DNA of 64,000 nt from Antarcticimicrobium sp040365005 (lineage in GTDB: Bacteria > Pseudomonadota > Alphaproteobacteria > Rhodobacterales > Rhodobacteraceae). Of this stretch, positions 1-8,270 are shown piece by piece (the stretch's first letter is position 1; the number at the start of each line of letters is the position of its first letter). The notes beneath the pieces were generated by a model. That model was given only the letters and a program-made list of their open reading frames with translations. It had not been told where the DNA came from and did not search any database. The position numbers were made by a program, and so were the translations under genes. Location of the stretch: contig NZ_BAABWV010000004.1 of assembly GCF_040365005.1 (NCBI RefSeq), positions 62,001 to 126,000 on the forward strand. Reading direction: 5' to 3'.

Positions 1-651
1 GAGCAGAAAGGCGTCGTACGCACGCTGGCCGAACCCAACCTCTCAGCCCTTTCGGGTCAAGAGGCGACCTTCCTCGCCGGCGGCGAATACCCGGTCCCCG
101 TGGCGCAGACCGACGGGGTTTATACCATTGAATTCAAACCTTTCGGCATCGAGCTGGGGTTTGTGCCGCGGGTGGCCGATGGCGACCTGATCAACCTTGA
201 GCTCAAGGCCGCGGTTTCATCCGTCGACAGTTCCAACACCGTCAACGTCAACGGGTTCGAGATCGGCTCGTTCTCGCGTCGGGAAACAACGACCACGGTC
301 GAGATGCGTGACGGCGAAAGCTTTGCCATCGCCGGCCTGATCCAGGACAATTTCCTCGACAGCGCCTCGCAGATCCCCTGGCTCGGGGACGTTCCGGTGC
401 TGGGCTCGCTGTTTCGCAGCGCCGACTACGAACGCAACCAGACCGAGCTGGTGATCATCGTCACCGCGCATCTGGTCACCCCGACGCGCGGCGAGGCGCT
501 GGCCCTGCCCACCGACCGGGTTAAACCACCGACCGAAAGCGACCTGTTCCTGTTCGGACGCACAGGCTCGACCGAGCGGATGCCGCGTGGTGCTGCCGGC
601 GAGGTTGCCAAGCAGGATTTCAGCGGTTCCTATGGCTATGTGATGGACTGA
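1..651 (+). CDS. cpaC: Tad/Flp pilus outer-membrane secretin CpaC (RcpA), C-terminal part
   Basis: The reading frame is open from the first base, so this is the last 216 residues of a larger protein. It matches the C-terminal secretin domain of CpaC/RcpA, which forms the outer-membrane channel of the Tad pilus. Typical features are LAEPNLSALSGQEATFLAGG near the start, a GFVPRV strand segment, and the IPWLGDVPVLGSLFRS stretch followed by ELVIIVTAHLV, a hallmark of type II/IV secretins. The tail of about 50 residues is less conserved. The stop lies 16 bp before the OmpA-like gene, and the tad genes that follow on the same strand support the call. The N-terminal domains and the usual upstream flp and cpaB genes are outside the window. 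Confidence 0.95.
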   Translation, partial: EQKGVVRTLAEPNLSALSGQEATFLAGGEYPVPVAQTDGVYTIEFKPFGIELGFVPRVADGDLINLELKAAVSSVDSSNTVNVNGFEIGSFSRRETTTTVEMRDGESFAIAGLIQDNFLDSASQIPWLGDVPVLGSLFRSADYERNQTELVIIVTAHLVTPTRGEALALPTDRVKPPTESDLFLFGRTGSTERMPRGAAGEVAKQDFSGSYGYVMD

Positions 652-667
652 GCGGGAGAGAGCCGGC

Positions 668-1321
668 ATGAATAAGTGGATCGCAGGTCTTGGACTGACG
701 TTGGCACTGGGGGCCTGCGCCCAGACTTGGGGGCCGGTCCCCAACAGTTTCCTGCGCGAGGCCGGGGCCCAGGTCGATACCGGCCAGTTCGGCAACGCCA
801 CTCTGAACAACACCATGATCATGAACGGCGAGAAGAGCTACATCGTCAGCCTGGCCAACCGCTTTGCCGAAGAGGTCCCCAGCACCATCACCTTTGCCTT
901 CGACAGCGCCCATCTGGACGCCGCAGCGCGCGCCGCGCTGAGCCGGCAGGCCGATTGGATCCGCCAGTTCCCCGAGGTGCGATTCCGCGTCTACGGCCAT
1001 ACCGATGCCGTCGGCTCCGACTCCTATAACCGCCGTCTCGGCCAACGTCGCGCCAACGCGGCCGTGGCCTATCTCGTGTCGCGCGGCATCAACCGCCGCC
1101 GCCTCGAGGCGGTCGTCTCCTATGGCGAGCGCCAGCCGCTGATTGTCACCCAGGGCCGGGAGCGGCGCAACCGCCGCACCGTGACCGAGGTTTCGGGCTT
1201 TCTCAAGCGGCATCCCTCTGTCATGGATGGGAAATATGCCCAGGTGATCTACCGCGAATACGTCAACAGCGCGGTACCGCCAACCGCGTTGTCCGACAAC
1301 CTGACGTCGCTTTCCGAATAA
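668..1321 (+). CDS. OmpA-family lipoprotein in the cpaD position of the tad locus
   Basis: A 217-residue protein with a lipoprotein signal peptide (LALGAC, lipid-bearing Cys17). An OmpA C-terminal peptidoglycan-binding domain spans about residues 70-175, shown by TITFAFDSAHLD, VYGHTDAVGSDSYNRRLGQRRA and SYGERQP. An outer-membrane lipoprotein gripping peptidoglycan would anchor or stabilise the secretin. Many tad loci have CpaD (a pilotin-like lipoprotein) here; in Rhodobacteraceae an OmpA-type protein often takes the place, and I infer a similar secretin-support role. The start has GGGAGAGAGCC just upstream. The C-terminal 45 residues after the OmpA core are of unknown function. Confidence 0.85.
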   Translation: MNKWIAGLGLTLALGACAQTWGPVPNSFLREAGAQVDTGQFGNATLNNTMIMNGEKSYIVSLANRFAEEVPSTITFAFDSAHLDAAARAALSRQADWIRQFPEVRFRVYGHTDAVGSDSYNRRLGQRRANAAVAYLVSRGINRRRLEAVVSYGERQPLIVTQGRERRNRRTVTEVSGFLKRHPSVMDGKYAQVIYREYVNSAVPPTALSDNLTSLSE

Positions 1322-1338
1322 CAATAAGCCCATTGCGC

Positions 1339-1359
1339 GGGAACCGTCGCCCGGTTCCC
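1339..1359 (+). terminator. Hairpin after the OmpA-like gene
   Basis: A perfect 8-bp stem (GGGAACCG / CGGTTCCC, loop TCGCC) starts 17 bp after the OmpA-like stop codon. A run of six T begins 11 bases past the stem, too far for a textbook terminator. It may end or attenuate transcription between the secretin part and the cpaE part of the locus, or simply protect the 3' end of the mRNA. Confidence 0.45.
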
Positions 1360-1446
1360 TACAATTGGAGTTTTTTGGCCCAAATCTCGCCCAGATTGTC
1401 AACGACATTGTCCCTAATGAGAAACGTGCGATCGCAATGAGTCGCA

Positions 1447-1507
1447 CGCCGGACCACGGGTCATCCCTCAAAGGGTGCCCGAGCCAAGGGTCCGGCGATG
1501 ACCGGAC
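1447..1507 (+). repeat. Nested inverted-repeat element in front of cpaE
   Basis: Bases 1447-1455 (CGCCGGACC) pair perfectly with 1489-1497 (GGTCCGGCG) across 33 bases. The right half can instead pair locally: GTCCGG at 1490-1495 with CCGGAC at 1502-1507. The upstream-most possible cpaE ATG (1498) lies in the loop of this second hairpin. The element looks like a REP-type palindrome or an mRNA switch around the translation start; which one cannot be told from a single copy. Confidence 0.5.
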
Positions 1508-1521
1508 AAAGGATAAAGGCA

Positions 1522-2757
1522 ATGGGCAGCGCTGTGCAGCAAACGGAATTCGCACCGATCGTCGCCTGTACGATCAGTCGGGACGTCCAGAATTTCGACC
1601 TTCTGATCGAGGACATGGAAACCGCCCTGGGCGAGAACTGGGGCGACCTGGGATTTGCCGAGGCACTGGCGTTCTTCGGGCAACCCGAGGCCGACTCGCT
1701 GGAGTTCGTCGCGCTGGCCATCGACCGCGATGACGAGGACAACCTTGTCCTGCTGGACGAGATCATCAGCCAGGCCAAGTCCCGCGGCATCGACGTGATC
1801 CTGATCGCCGAGGATGTCACGCCCGCTTCGCTGCACCAGCTGCTGCGCACGGGCGCCGACGAATTCGTGCCCTACCCGCTGCCCGAGGGCGAACTGCAAG
1901 AGGCCATCGACCGGATCAAGACGCCCCCCGCGGCGGCGGTGCCGGTCCCGGCGACCACGCAATTGTCCAGCGGCTCCGAGAAAGAGGGCGCGGTGATCGT
2001 GGTGCACGGCCTGGCCGGCGGCACCGGCGCCACCACCCTGGCGGTGAACCTTGCATGGGAACTGGCCAACTCGAACAACAAAGAGGCGCCGGGCGTCTGC
2101 CTGATCGACCTCGATCTGCAATATGGCTCGGTCGCGACCTATCTGGACCTGCCGCGCCGCGAGATCGTGTTCGACGTGCTGTCGGACACCGAGAACATGG
2201 ACGACGACATTTTCGGCCAGGCCTTGCAGACCTTCGAGGAAAAGCTGCACGTGCTGACCGCGCCCACCGACATGGTTCCGCTGGACCTGATCTCCCCCGA
2301 TGACGTGCAGCGCCTCATTGATATGGCACGCAAGCATTTCGACTATGTCGTGATCGACATGCCGAAAACCATCGTGCAATGGGCCGAAACCACGCTGCAG
2401 GCGGCTCATGTCTATTTCGCCGTAGTCGAGCTCGACATGCGCTCGGCCCAGAACACGCTGCGCCTGAAACGCGCCCTGCAATCCGAGGACCTGCCGTTCG
2501 AAAAGATGCGCTTCGCACTGAACCGGGCCCCGAAGTTCACCGACCTGTCGGGCAAGAGCCGGGTGCGCCGCATGAGCGAATCTCTGGGCATCTCGATCGA
2601 CCTGCAACTTCCCGATGGCGGCAAGCAGGTCACCCAGGCCTGCGACCATGGCCAACCGCTGGCCTCGTCCTGCGGCAAGAACCCATTGCGGCGTGAAGTC
2701 GCCAAACTGGCCCAGTCGATCCACGACCTTGGCCAGGACGAGGCCGAAGCGGCCTGA
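1522..2757 (+). CDS. cpaE: Pilus assembly ATPase-like protein CpaE (TadZ)
   Basis: A 411-residue MinD/ParA-type protein that in Tad systems localises the secretion machine at the inner-membrane face. An N-terminal receiver-like domain (about 1-130; DVILIAEDV, GADEFVPYPLPEGEL) precedes the P-loop domain. The Walker A region reads GGTGATTLAVN: the usual lysine is absent, as in other CpaE/TadZ proteins with an atypical Walker A, so ATP turnover may be weak or lost. CLIDLDLQYG and FDYVVIDMP are the following nucleotide-site motifs. An in-frame ATG exists at 1498, but ATG 1522 has AAAGGATAAAGG in front and fits the family start better. The stop is followed within 25 bp by cpaF. Confidence 0.9.
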   Translation: MGSAVQQTEFAPIVACTISRDVQNFDLLIEDMETALGENWGDLGFAEALAFFGQPEADSLEFVALAIDRDDEDNLVLLDEIISQAKSRGIDVILIAEDVTPASLHQLLRTGADEFVPYPLPEGELQEAIDRIKTPPAAAVPVPATTQLSSGSEKEGAVIVVHGLAGGTGATTLAVNLAWELANSNNKEAPGVCLIDLDLQYGSVATYLDLPRREIVFDVLSDTENMDDDIFGQALQTFEEKLHVLTAPTDMVPLDLISPDDVQRLIDMARKHFDYVVIDMPKTIVQWAETTLQAAHVYFAVVELDMRSAQNTLRLKRALQSEDLPFEKMRFALNRAPKFTDLSGKSRVRRMSESLGISIDLQLPDGGKQVTQACDHGQPLASSCGKNPLRREVAKLAQSIHDLGQDEAEAA

Positions 2758-2779
2758 ACATGACAAGAGGGCAGTAACG

Positions 2780-4234
2780 ATGTTTTCCAAGTTCAAGAAA
2801 GAAGCCGCCGCAGCCGGCGCTGCCCGGGTGAACGTGACCCAGAAGAAAGCGCCGCCCCCCAAGGCCGAGGAAGCGCCGACGCAAAAGCTGCGGCTGCGCA
2901 AGCCGATGCCGGCGGCCAACGCCAAGGCGGCCCCCGAGGACCGCGACCGCAAGCGCAAGGAACGGTTGGGCGACATCAAGCTCGAACTGCACCGCGCGCT
3001 GCTCGACAATCTCAACCTGTCGGCGCTCGAACGCGCCACCGAGGCCGACCTGCGCGCCGAGATCGGGGCCATCGCCACCGAGATCCTCGAGGAAAAGAGC
3101 ATCGTGCTCAACCGCGAGGACCGCAAGACCCTGATCAAGGAACTCTACGACGAGGTCACCGGCCTTGGCCCGCTGGAGACGCTGCTGCAGGACGATACGG
3201 TCAGCGACATCCTGGTCAACGGCCCGCACCAGGTGTTCGTCGAACGCGACGGCAAGCTGCAGCTCAGCGACGTCACTTTTAAGGACGAACGGCACCTGCT
3301 GCGGATCATCGACAAGATCGTCTCGGCCGTGGGCCGGCGGGTGGATGAATCCAACCCCTATGTCGACGCCCGGCTGGCCGACGGATCGCGTTTCAACGCG
3401 ATGGTCCCGCCGGTCGCGGTCGACGGCTCGCTGGTCTCGATCCGGAAATTCAAGAAGGACAAGCTGAGCATCGACGAACTGGTGAATTTCGGCGCCTTTA
3501 CCGAGGAAATGGCCGCCTATCTCCAGGCCGCGGTGGCCACCCGCCTGAACATCATCGTCTCGGGCGGTACCGGTTCGGGCAAGACCACGACGCTGAACGC
3601 GCTGTCCAGCTTCATCGACAACTCCGAACGGATCCTTACCATCGAGGACACGGCGGAACTGCAGCTTCAGCAGGTCCATGTGGGCCGGATGGAAAGCCGC
3701 CCGCCCAACGTCGAGGGCAAGGGTGAGGTCACCCCGCGCGACTGCCTCAAGAACGCGCTGCGGATGCGGCCGGACCGCATCATCGTCGGCGAGACCCGCG
3801 GCGAAGAGGTGATCGACATGTTGCAGGCCATGAACACCGGTCACGACGGGTCGATGACCACGATCCACGCCAACTCGGCCCGCGACGGGGTCAGTCGATT
3901 GGAGAACATGGTGGCGATGGCCGGGATCGAAATGCCGATCAAGGCTCTGCGCAGCCAGATCGCCAGCGCCGTCAACCTGATCGTGCAGGCCAGCCGTCTG
4001 CAGGACGGCTCGCGCCGCATGACCTCGATCACCGAGGTGACCGGCATGGAGGGCGACGTGATCTCGATGCAGGAAATCTTCCGCTTTCAGCGTGTCGGCC
4101 TTGGCCCGAACAACAAGATCATCGGCCATTTCACCGCAACCGGCGTGCGCAGCAATTTCTCGGAACGGTTCAAGATGTGGGGCTATGACCTGCCCGCCAC
4201 GATCTATGAACCCACAACGATGGAGATGTCGTGA
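2780..4234 (+). CDS. cpaF: Tad pilus secretion ATPase CpaF (TadA)
   Basis: A 484-residue hexameric type II/IV secretion ATPase that powers pilin polymerisation at the inner membrane. A charged, poorly conserved N-terminus (1-60) leads into the family core. Walker A GGTGSGKTT lies at residues 262-270, an Asp box at ILTIEDTAELQL, Walker B near MRPDRIIVGETRGEE, and a His box at MTTIHANSARDG. ATG 2780 is chosen because AAGAGG lies upstream and the upstream in-frame extension would overlap cpaE by 140 bp. The stop codon overlaps the tadB start (TGATG). Confidence 0.97.
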   Translation: MFSKFKKEAAAAGAARVNVTQKKAPPPKAEEAPTQKLRLRKPMPAANAKAAPEDRDRKRKERLGDIKLELHRALLDNLNLSALERATEADLRAEIGAIATEILEEKSIVLNREDRKTLIKELYDEVTGLGPLETLLQDDTVSDILVNGPHQVFVERDGKLQLSDVTFKDERHLLRIIDKIVSAVGRRVDESNPYVDARLADGSRFNAMVPPVAVDGSLVSIRKFKKDKLSIDELVNFGAFTEEMAAYLQAAVATRLNIIVSGGTGSGKTTTLNALSSFIDNSERILTIEDTAELQLQQVHVGRMESRPPNVEGKGEVTPRDCLKNALRMRPDRIIVGETRGEEVIDMLQAMNTGHDGSMTTIHANSARDGVSRLENMVAMAGIEMPIKALRSQIASAVNLIVQASRLQDGSRRMTSITEVTGMEGDVISMQEIFRFQRVGLGPNNKIIGHFTATGVRSNFSERFKMWGYDLPATIYEPTTMEMS

Positions 4235-5202
4235 TGCAATTCGGTATGGAAGCGATCATCTATGTTTTTATCTTCGTCGGGGTTCTGGCGCTGGTCGAGG
4301 GCATCTACCTGGTGTCCTTCGGCAAGTCGATCAGCCTGAACAGCAAGGTCAACCGCCGGCTGGACATGCTGGACAAGGGGGCCGGACGCGAACAGGTTCT
4401 GGAACAGCTGCGCAAGGAAATGCGCCAGCACATGAAGACCAAGTCGATCCCGCTCTACTCGCTGATCTCGGAACGGGCACAGAAGGCCGCCATCGCCTTT
4501 ACCCCGCGCCAGTTGATCATGATCATGGGCGGGCTGGCCGTACTGGCCTATGTCGGGTTGACCATCGGCACCGAGACCGCGCCCGTGGTTCGCGCCGTCA
4601 CCTCGGTGGGGATCGGCATCGGCGCGGTATACCTCTGGATCAACCACAAGGCCAACAAGCGCATGGCGCTGATCGAGGAGCAGCTTCCCGATGCCATCGA
4701 ACTGATGGTCCGCAGCCTGCGCGTGGGGCACCCGTTCACGTCGGCGGTCCAGATCGTGGCGCAAGAGGTCGAGGATCCCTTGGCGACCGAGTTCGGCATC
4801 ATCGCCGACGAGGCGGCCTATGGCCGCGACATTGCGGAGGCCCTCAAGGAAATGGCCGAGCGGCTGGACATGCAGGACATGCGGTTCCTGGCCGTGGCCG
4901 TGACCATCCAGCAGCAGTCGGGCGGCAACCTTGCCGAAGTCCTGGCCGGGCTGGCCAAGGTGATCCGCTCCCGGTTCCGCCTGTTCCGCAAGGTCAAGGC
5001 GATCACTGCCGAGGCGAAATGGTCGGGCAAGTTCCTGTCGGGCTTTCCGCTGTTTTGCCTGGTCGGGATGCTGCTCAAGGATCCCGGATACTATGACCCG
5101 GTGATCGACCATCCCTGGTTCATTCCCGCCTGTTTCGTCGTCGGCATCTTTCTGAGCGCGAACCTGCTCGTGATGCGGATACTGACCAATATCAAAGTGT
5201 GA
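4234..5202 (+). CDS. tadB: Tad pilus inner-membrane protein TadB (CpaG)
   Basis: A 322-residue inner-membrane platform protein with a T2SSF domain. It has an N-terminal membrane segment (about 6-26), a pair of central segments (about 95-135), the conserved cytoplasmic T2SSF part (QLPDAIELMVRSLRVGHPFTSAVQIV to SGGNLAEVLAGLAKVIRSR), and C-terminal segments around LSGFPLFCLVGMLL and ACFVVGIFLSANLLV. It pairs with TadC to form the platform on which CpaF acts. The ATG overlaps the cpaF stop by one base; a GTG three bases upstream is an alternative. Confidence 0.95.
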   Translation: MQFGMEAIIYVFIFVGVLALVEGIYLVSFGKSISLNSKVNRRLDMLDKGAGREQVLEQLRKEMRQHMKTKSIPLYSLISERAQKAAIAFTPRQLIMIMGGLAVLAYVGLTIGTETAPVVRAVTSVGIGIGAVYLWINHKANKRMALIEEQLPDAIELMVRSLRVGHPFTSAVQIVAQEVEDPLATEFGIIADEAAYGRDIAEALKEMAERLDMQDMRFLAVAVTIQQQSGGNLAEVLAGLAKVIRSRFRLFRKVKAITAEAKWSGKFLSGFPLFCLVGMLLKDPGYYDPVIDHPWFIPACFVVGIFLSANLLVMRILTNIKV

Positions 5203-5211
5203 GGATCCGAC

Positions 5212-6192
5212 ATGGATATGCTGAACCGCATCAACGACTTGCTGACAGACCAACTGGGGGAATTCGGCCCGCTGATCGCGGTCGGCATCCTGGGGATGTT
5301 CATGATCCTCCTGACCCTTCCCCTTCTGCTGAACCAGCCGGAAGACCCGCTGAAGAAACTCAAGCGCGACACTGAAGCGGCGTCGAAACAGAAATCGAAA
5401 AAGGACCAGCTGCGCCAGCGCGGCAACAACCAGAAGCTGGAACGCTTTGCCACCTTCCTCGAACCGAAGGACGCCGAAGAACTGTCGGCGATGCAGCTCA
5501 CGCTGCGCCAGGCCGGGTACCAGTCAAAGGACGCGGTCCGCTTCTTCCACTTCTCGCAGTTCGCGCTGGGTATTCTGGGGCTTTTTGCCGGCTTCCTGTA
5601 CGTCCTGAGCCTGGGAGGGGCCGGCGAGCTGAGCAGTCAGCAACTGGTGATATACGTGGTCGGACCGGGCGCGGTGGGCTACCTCGCGCCGAAGTACTGG
5701 GTCACCCGCCGGGTCGCCACGCGCAAGGAGGAGATCACCTCCGGCTTTCCCGACGCTCTGGACATGCTTCTGGTCTGCGTCGAGGCCGGCCAGTCGCTGG
5801 ACCAGTCGATCGTGCGCGTCGCCAAGGAGTTGCATGCCTCCTACCCGGCGCTGGCCGACGAGTTCGAGATCGTCGCCTACGAGATGAAGGCCGGCAAGGA
5901 CAAGGACAGGGTGCTGCGCGACATGGCCACGCGCTGCGCGGTGCAGGACGTTTCCTCCTTCGTCACCGTGCTGATCCAATCGGCCACCTTCGGCACCTCG
6001 ATCGCCGAGGCACTGCGGGTCTATGCGGGCGAAATGCGTGACAAGCGCGTGATGCGCGCGGAAGAGGCCGCAAACAAGTTGCCAACCAAAATGACCCTTG
6101 CCACAATGATGCTCACGGTTCCGCCGCTGCTGATCATCCTTGTCGGCCCTTCGGTCGGCGGCATCATGGACCTGAGCAACATGAGCAACTGA
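5212..6192 (+). CDS. tadC: Tad pilus inner-membrane protein TadC (CpaH)
   Basis: A 326-residue paralogue of TadB with a T2SSF domain in the C-terminal half (SGFPDALDMLLVCVEAGQ, ATFGTSIAEALRVYAGEMRDKR). An N-terminal membrane segment lies at about 16-36, two more at about 110-160, and a terminal one near TVPPLLIILVGPSVGG. A basic linker (KKLKRDTEAASKQKSKKDQ) follows the first segment. It starts 9 bp after tadB, so the two are surely co-translated. It is predicted to form the other half of the inner-membrane platform. Confidence 0.95.
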   Translation: MDMLNRINDLLTDQLGEFGPLIAVGILGMFMILLTLPLLLNQPEDPLKKLKRDTEAASKQKSKKDQLRQRGNNQKLERFATFLEPKDAEELSAMQLTLRQAGYQSKDAVRFFHFSQFALGILGLFAGFLYVLSLGGAGELSSQQLVIYVVGPGAVGYLAPKYWVTRRVATRKEEITSGFPDALDMLLVCVEAGQSLDQSIVRVAKELHASYPALADEFEIVAYEMKAGKDKDRVLRDMATRCAVQDVSSFVTVLIQSATFGTSIAEALRVYAGEMRDKRVMRAEEAANKLPTKMTLATMMLTVPPLLIILVGPSVGGIMDLSNMSN

Positions 6193-6197
6193 AAACC

Positions 6198-6788
6198 ATG
6201 GCACCACCGGGTGTGACGCAGGCCGCACCGCTGTTCAGATGGATCCTGGCCATCGCCGCATCTGCGGCGGTGGCCGGTTGCGCGCCGGATCGGATCAAAG
6301 GCCCCGAAGGCGGCCCCTTTGCGCCCGGGGTCAACCTTCGCGCCCAGGCGGAGGACAGCGTCGAGGTCGCGCACCGATTGATGGCGGCAGGGGAGTACGA
6401 GCTGGCGCTCGACGCCTTTACCCGCGCGGCCTTAAAGGACGGCATGACCCCCGACATCATGACCGGTCTGGGCAGCGCCAACCTCGGGTTGGGGCGGCTG
6501 GGCCAATCCGAGGACATGCTGCGCCGCGCGGTCGAGGCAGCGCCCGACTGGCCCGAGGCCTGGAACAACCTCGGCGTGGTGCTGATGGAACGCGGCAAGC
6601 TGGCCGAGGCCGGCGCAATCTTTCGCAAGGCCTATGCGCTGGACAATGGCGAAAGTGACGCAATCCGGGACAATCTGCGCTTAGCACTCGCAAAATCGGA
6701 AAATCCTGTTAATAATGACCATCAAAACCAAGAATACAAATTGGTGCGGCGGGGCAGCAGCGACTTTCTGATCCGCAAGACACCATGA
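6198..6788 (+). CDS. tadD: TPR lipoprotein TadD
   Basis: A 196-residue protein with a lipoprotein signal (AAVAGC, Cys28) and about three tetratricopeptide repeats between residues 50 and 165, for example AHRLMAAGEYELALDAFTRA and WPEAWNNLGVVLMERGKLAEAG. TadD-type lipoproteins help assemble or stabilise the outer-membrane secretin complex. It begins 5 bp after tadC. The last 30 residues are polar and not part of the repeats. The local sequence near 6690-6750 is more AT-rich than its surroundings, with no sign of a frameshift. Confidence 0.88.
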   Translation: MAPPGVTQAAPLFRWILAIAASAAVAGCAPDRIKGPEGGPFAPGVNLRAQAEDSVEVAHRLMAAGEYELALDAFTRAALKDGMTPDIMTGLGSANLGLGRLGQSEDMLRRAVEAAPDWPEAWNNLGVVLMERGKLAEAGAIFRKAYALDNGESDAIRDNLRLALAKSENPVNNDHQNQEYKLVRRGSSDFLIRKTP

Positions 6789-6818
6789 TCGAGGCGAGAG
6801 CAGTAAAGGACGCACATC

Positions 6819-7667
6819 ATGCGCCACCTTATCCTGATTCCGGGTTGCTTGGCAGCGGCCCTGACCCTGTCGGCCTGCGCCGAGAAGGGTGACGAAACCG
6901 TCGAACGGGCATTCCAGGACGTCAACGTCATTGATGAGAACAACCTCAACGACGTGATGCTGACCGTGGCCGACCCGAACGAGGCGGTCGATTATTTCAC
7001 CCGCGCGCTCAAGACCAAGCCCGACAAGGCCGAGCTCCAGCGCGGATTGGCGAAATCTCTGGTCCGGGCCAAGCGCAATACCGAGGCGGTGGCGGCCTGG
7101 GCCAAGACGGTCGAGATGCCCGACACCATCGACGAGGACAAGGTCGATTTCGCCGACGCGCTGATCCGCCACGGCGACTGGAAACGCGCCAAGCAGGTTT
7201 TGGACAGCGTGCCGCCGACGCATGAAACCTTCAAGCGTTACCGGCTGGAGGCGATGGTGGCGGATGCGAACCGTGAATGGAAACGCGCCGACAGCTTTTA
7301 CGAAACCGCCGTCGGGCTGACCACACGCCCCTCGGGCGTGCTGAACAACTGGGGGTACTCCAAGCTGACCCGCGGCGATTACAGCGATGCCGAGCGGCTG
7401 TTCGGGGACGCCATCCGGCAGGATCCGACGCTTTTCACCGCCAAGAACAACCTGGTGCTGGCCCGGGGCGCACAGCGAAATTACACCCTGCCGGTGATCC
7501 CGATGGACCAGAGCGAACGGGCACAACTGTTGCACACGATGGCGTTGTCGGCGGTCAAACAGGGCGACGTGACCACCGGCAAGGGCCTCTTGCGCGAGGC
7601 GATCAGCACCCATCCGCAGCATTTCGAGGAGGCGGTCCGCTCGCTCCGCGCGCTCGAGGCCGGCTGA
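6819..7667 (+). CDS. Second TPR-repeat lipoprotein of the tad locus
   Basis: A 282-residue protein with a lipoprotein signal peptide (LTLSAC, Cys20). TPR-like repeats run over most of the rest: DYFTRALKTKPDKAELQRGL, AEAVAAW-like units, NNWGYSKLTRGDYSDAERLF, and LHTMALSAVKQGDVTTGKGL near the end. Its place between tadD and the prepilin peptidase suggests a partner of TadD in outer-membrane assembly of the pilus machine; the exact job is unknown. SD-like AAAGGA lies upstream of the ATG. Confidence 0.8.
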   Translation: MRHLILIPGCLAAALTLSACAEKGDETVERAFQDVNVIDENNLNDVMLTVADPNEAVDYFTRALKTKPDKAELQRGLAKSLVRAKRNTEAVAAWAKTVEMPDTIDEDKVDFADALIRHGDWKRAKQVLDSVPPTHETFKRYRLEAMVADANREWKRADSFYETAVGLTTRPSGVLNNWGYSKLTRGDYSDAERLFGDAIRQDPTLFTAKNNLVLARGAQRNYTLPVIPMDQSERAQLLHTMALSAVKQGDVTTGKGLLREAISTHPQHFEEAVRSLRALEAG

Positions 7668-7671
7668 GCCG

Positions 7672-8166
7672 ATGGCCATCTCCAGCACAACGGCGCTTTG
7701 GTTCCTGCCCCTCGTCCTGCCAATCTGCCTCTATGTCTGTTTCACCGACCTCAGCCAGATGCGCATCACCAACCAGGCGGTTCTTGCACTTGCGGCGGTG
7801 TTCCTTCTGATCGGGCTGATTGCCCTGCCCCTGCCCACCTATGGCATGCGGCTGGTGCAGATGCTGGCGGTTCTGGTGGTGGGCTTCGTGCTGACCGCAG
7901 CGGGGGCGATGGGGGCGGGCGACGCGAAATTCGCCGCCGCCGCCGCCCCGTTCATCGCGCCGGGCGACCTGCGGCTGTTGCTGGCCCTGTTCGCCGCCAA
8001 CCTCCTGGCCGCCTTCGCCACCCACCGGCTGGCAAAATACACCCCGCTGCGCCGGATCGCGCCGGGCTGGAAAAGCTGGAATACCGGCTGGAAATTTCCG
8101 ATGGGGCTGTCGCTGGGCGGGACGCTGGCGCTTTACCTGATCCTCGGGGCGACCTACGGCCGCTGA
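7672..8166 (+). CDS. Prepilin peptidase (CpaA/TadV family)
   Basis: A 164-residue integral membrane aspartyl protease of the A24 family that trims the short leader of Flp pilin and pseudopilins. The two catalytic aspartates are visible, one in CFTDLSQMRI (about residue 24) and one in GAGDAKFAAA (about residue 84). Five or six hydrophobic stretches fit the compact CpaA/TadV form without the methylase domain. It starts 4 bp after the TPR lipoprotein gene, so it is translated from the same message. Confidence 0.92.
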   Translation: MAISSTTALWFLPLVLPICLYVCFTDLSQMRITNQAVLALAAVFLLIGLIALPLPTYGMRLVQMLAVLVVGFVLTAAGAMGAGDAKFAAAAAPFIAPGDLRLLLALFAANLLAAFATHRLAKYTPLRRIAPGWKSWNTGWKFPMGLSLGGTLALYLILGATYGR

Positions 8167-8231
8167 TCGCCCTGCCCTTCGCCATTCCGCCCCGCAGGCG
8201 CCCATCTGCTGCCACATTGACCCGCCATCTT

Positions 8232-8253
8232 GTCCGGACCTGACGAACCGGAC
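8232..8253 (+). other. Small inverted repeat before the AAA ATPase gene
   Basis: GTCCGG (8232-8237) and CCGGAC (8248-8253) form a 6-bp stem with a 10-base loop, 17 bp before the ATPase start codon. It could be an operator or a mild mRNA hairpin in the 104-bp gap after the prepilin peptidase. No clear core promoter was seen in this gap. Confidence 0.3.
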
Positions 8254-8270
8254 CGACGGAAGCCAAGATC

